Shown one piece after another: positions 31,921-32,202 of a DNA stretch of 32,202 nt. Source of the DNA: a virus. Location of the stretch: positions 1-32,202 of the IMG/VR virus record IMGVR_UViG_3300035666_000110; one strand, written 5' to 3'. The translations under genes and the position numbers were made by a program. Every line of letters starts with the position of its first letter. The first letter of the stretch is position 1. Under the pieces are notes generated by a model, which saw only the letters and a program-made list of their open reading frames with translations, was not told where the DNA came from and made no database searches.

Positions 31921-32202
31921 CTACTTCTTTACCACTATACTTCCAGAAAATAAAAATCCAATGTTTATAAATACTTGATTTGTATTTATCGACTGTATTT
32001 GGATCGGTATTATTTGCTCTCTATCAACTGCGTCATATATCTGAACTATGGGATACTCTTCATTTAAACTATGAGTGATAGTATATACGGTTGATCCAGA
32101 TACCCCTATTTTGTAGAATGGAGTATTTGCCGCAAATGATGCAGATGTTGCAAAAGATGCTGATATAGCGGTGCCACTTCCCTTTGATACAATTGCGTAG
32201 CC
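31921..32202 (-). CDS. C-terminal 93 residues of a tail fibre or virion protein (5' end outside window)
   Basis: The frame is open from the right edge to a TAG at 31923-31921. It first shows Ser/Ala repeats (TAISASFATSASFAANTPF) like those of the fibre genes that follow. It then has a compact beta domain: FYKIGVSGSTVYTITHSLN, EEYPIVQIYDAVDREQIIPI, NQVFINIGFLFSGSIVVKK. This 'hsLn..ypivqiyd......i.p..i......v.i...f.Gsi.v' pattern is a common C-terminal domain of virion proteins in environmental phages, where it probably caps a fibre or fibritin-like trimer. The length of the missing part is unknown, and so is whether it carries the same repeat modules. Confidence 0.8.
   Translation of the reverse strand, partial: GYAIVSKGSGTAISASFATSASFAANTPFYKIGVSGSTVYTITHSLNEEYPIVQIYDAVDREQIIPIQIQSINTNQVFINIGFLFSGSIVVKK

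Overview
The window is part of the genome of a contractile-tailed (myovirus, T4-related) bacteriophage. All supported genes lie on the minus strand, so transcription runs from high to low coordinates. The T4-type parts that can be recognised are a UvsX recombinase, a gp32 single-strand DNA-binding protein, a gp18 tail sheath, a gp19 tail tube, a gp26-type baseplate protein, a tape measure protein, a LysM-type baseplate protein and a large hub protein ending in a phage lysozyme domain. The DNA is AT-rich. Most start codons are preceded by A-rich leaders without a Shine-Dalgarno sequence. That style of initiation is typical of Bacteroidota and fits a flavobacterium-like host, but it is indirect evidence and no gene here identifies the host. 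Nothing suggests a bacterial chromosome or a prophage junction.

Layout in transcription order. (1) 32202-17555: an adhesion cassette. It starts with the C-terminal end of one tail protein, then an 828-aa fibre protein, a 106-aa small protein, a 948-aa repeat protein, a 54-aa mini-protein (26188-26024), two more fibre proteins of 542 and 449 aa, a 141-aa protein, two tandem paralogues of 712 and 723 aa, and a 219-aa protein. Three of these fibre genes share a DNA- and protein-level module (Thr-Ile-Thr-Phe-Thr-Lys-Gly, Gly-rich linker, GSLFGTAS), with seven copies of its core. (2) 17475-3527: the tail morphogenesis block. It holds sheath, an unknown 197-aa protein, tube, a free-standing HNH homing endonuclease, a gp26-like protein, a small gp51-like or chaperone-like protein, tape measure, tube-cap/baseplate protein, LysM baseplate protein, the 1448-aa hub-lysozyme and a 209-aa protein. 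(3) 3475-1: the start of a replication/recombination block. It holds a compact, divergent family A DNA polymerase-like protein, an unknown 153-aa protein, gp32 and the N-terminal 264 residues of UvsX, which runs off the left edge.

The genes are almost back to back: several stop and start codons overlap or abut. The larger gaps mostly carry one conserved element, TATTTAT(A/T) in the coding direction, seen eight times, usually 16-26 nt before a start codon. It is the reverse complement of the T4 late promoter core TATAAATA, so it is either the late promoter of this phage group in an unexpected orientation or another regulatory or processing site. In front of the homing endonuclease the element sits in the loop of a hairpin that covers a GGGAG sequence just before the start. 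This is the architecture T4 uses to silence early read-through translation of such genes. There is no stretch of more than 300 bases without a gene, and no tRNA, CRISPR array or insertion sequence was seen.
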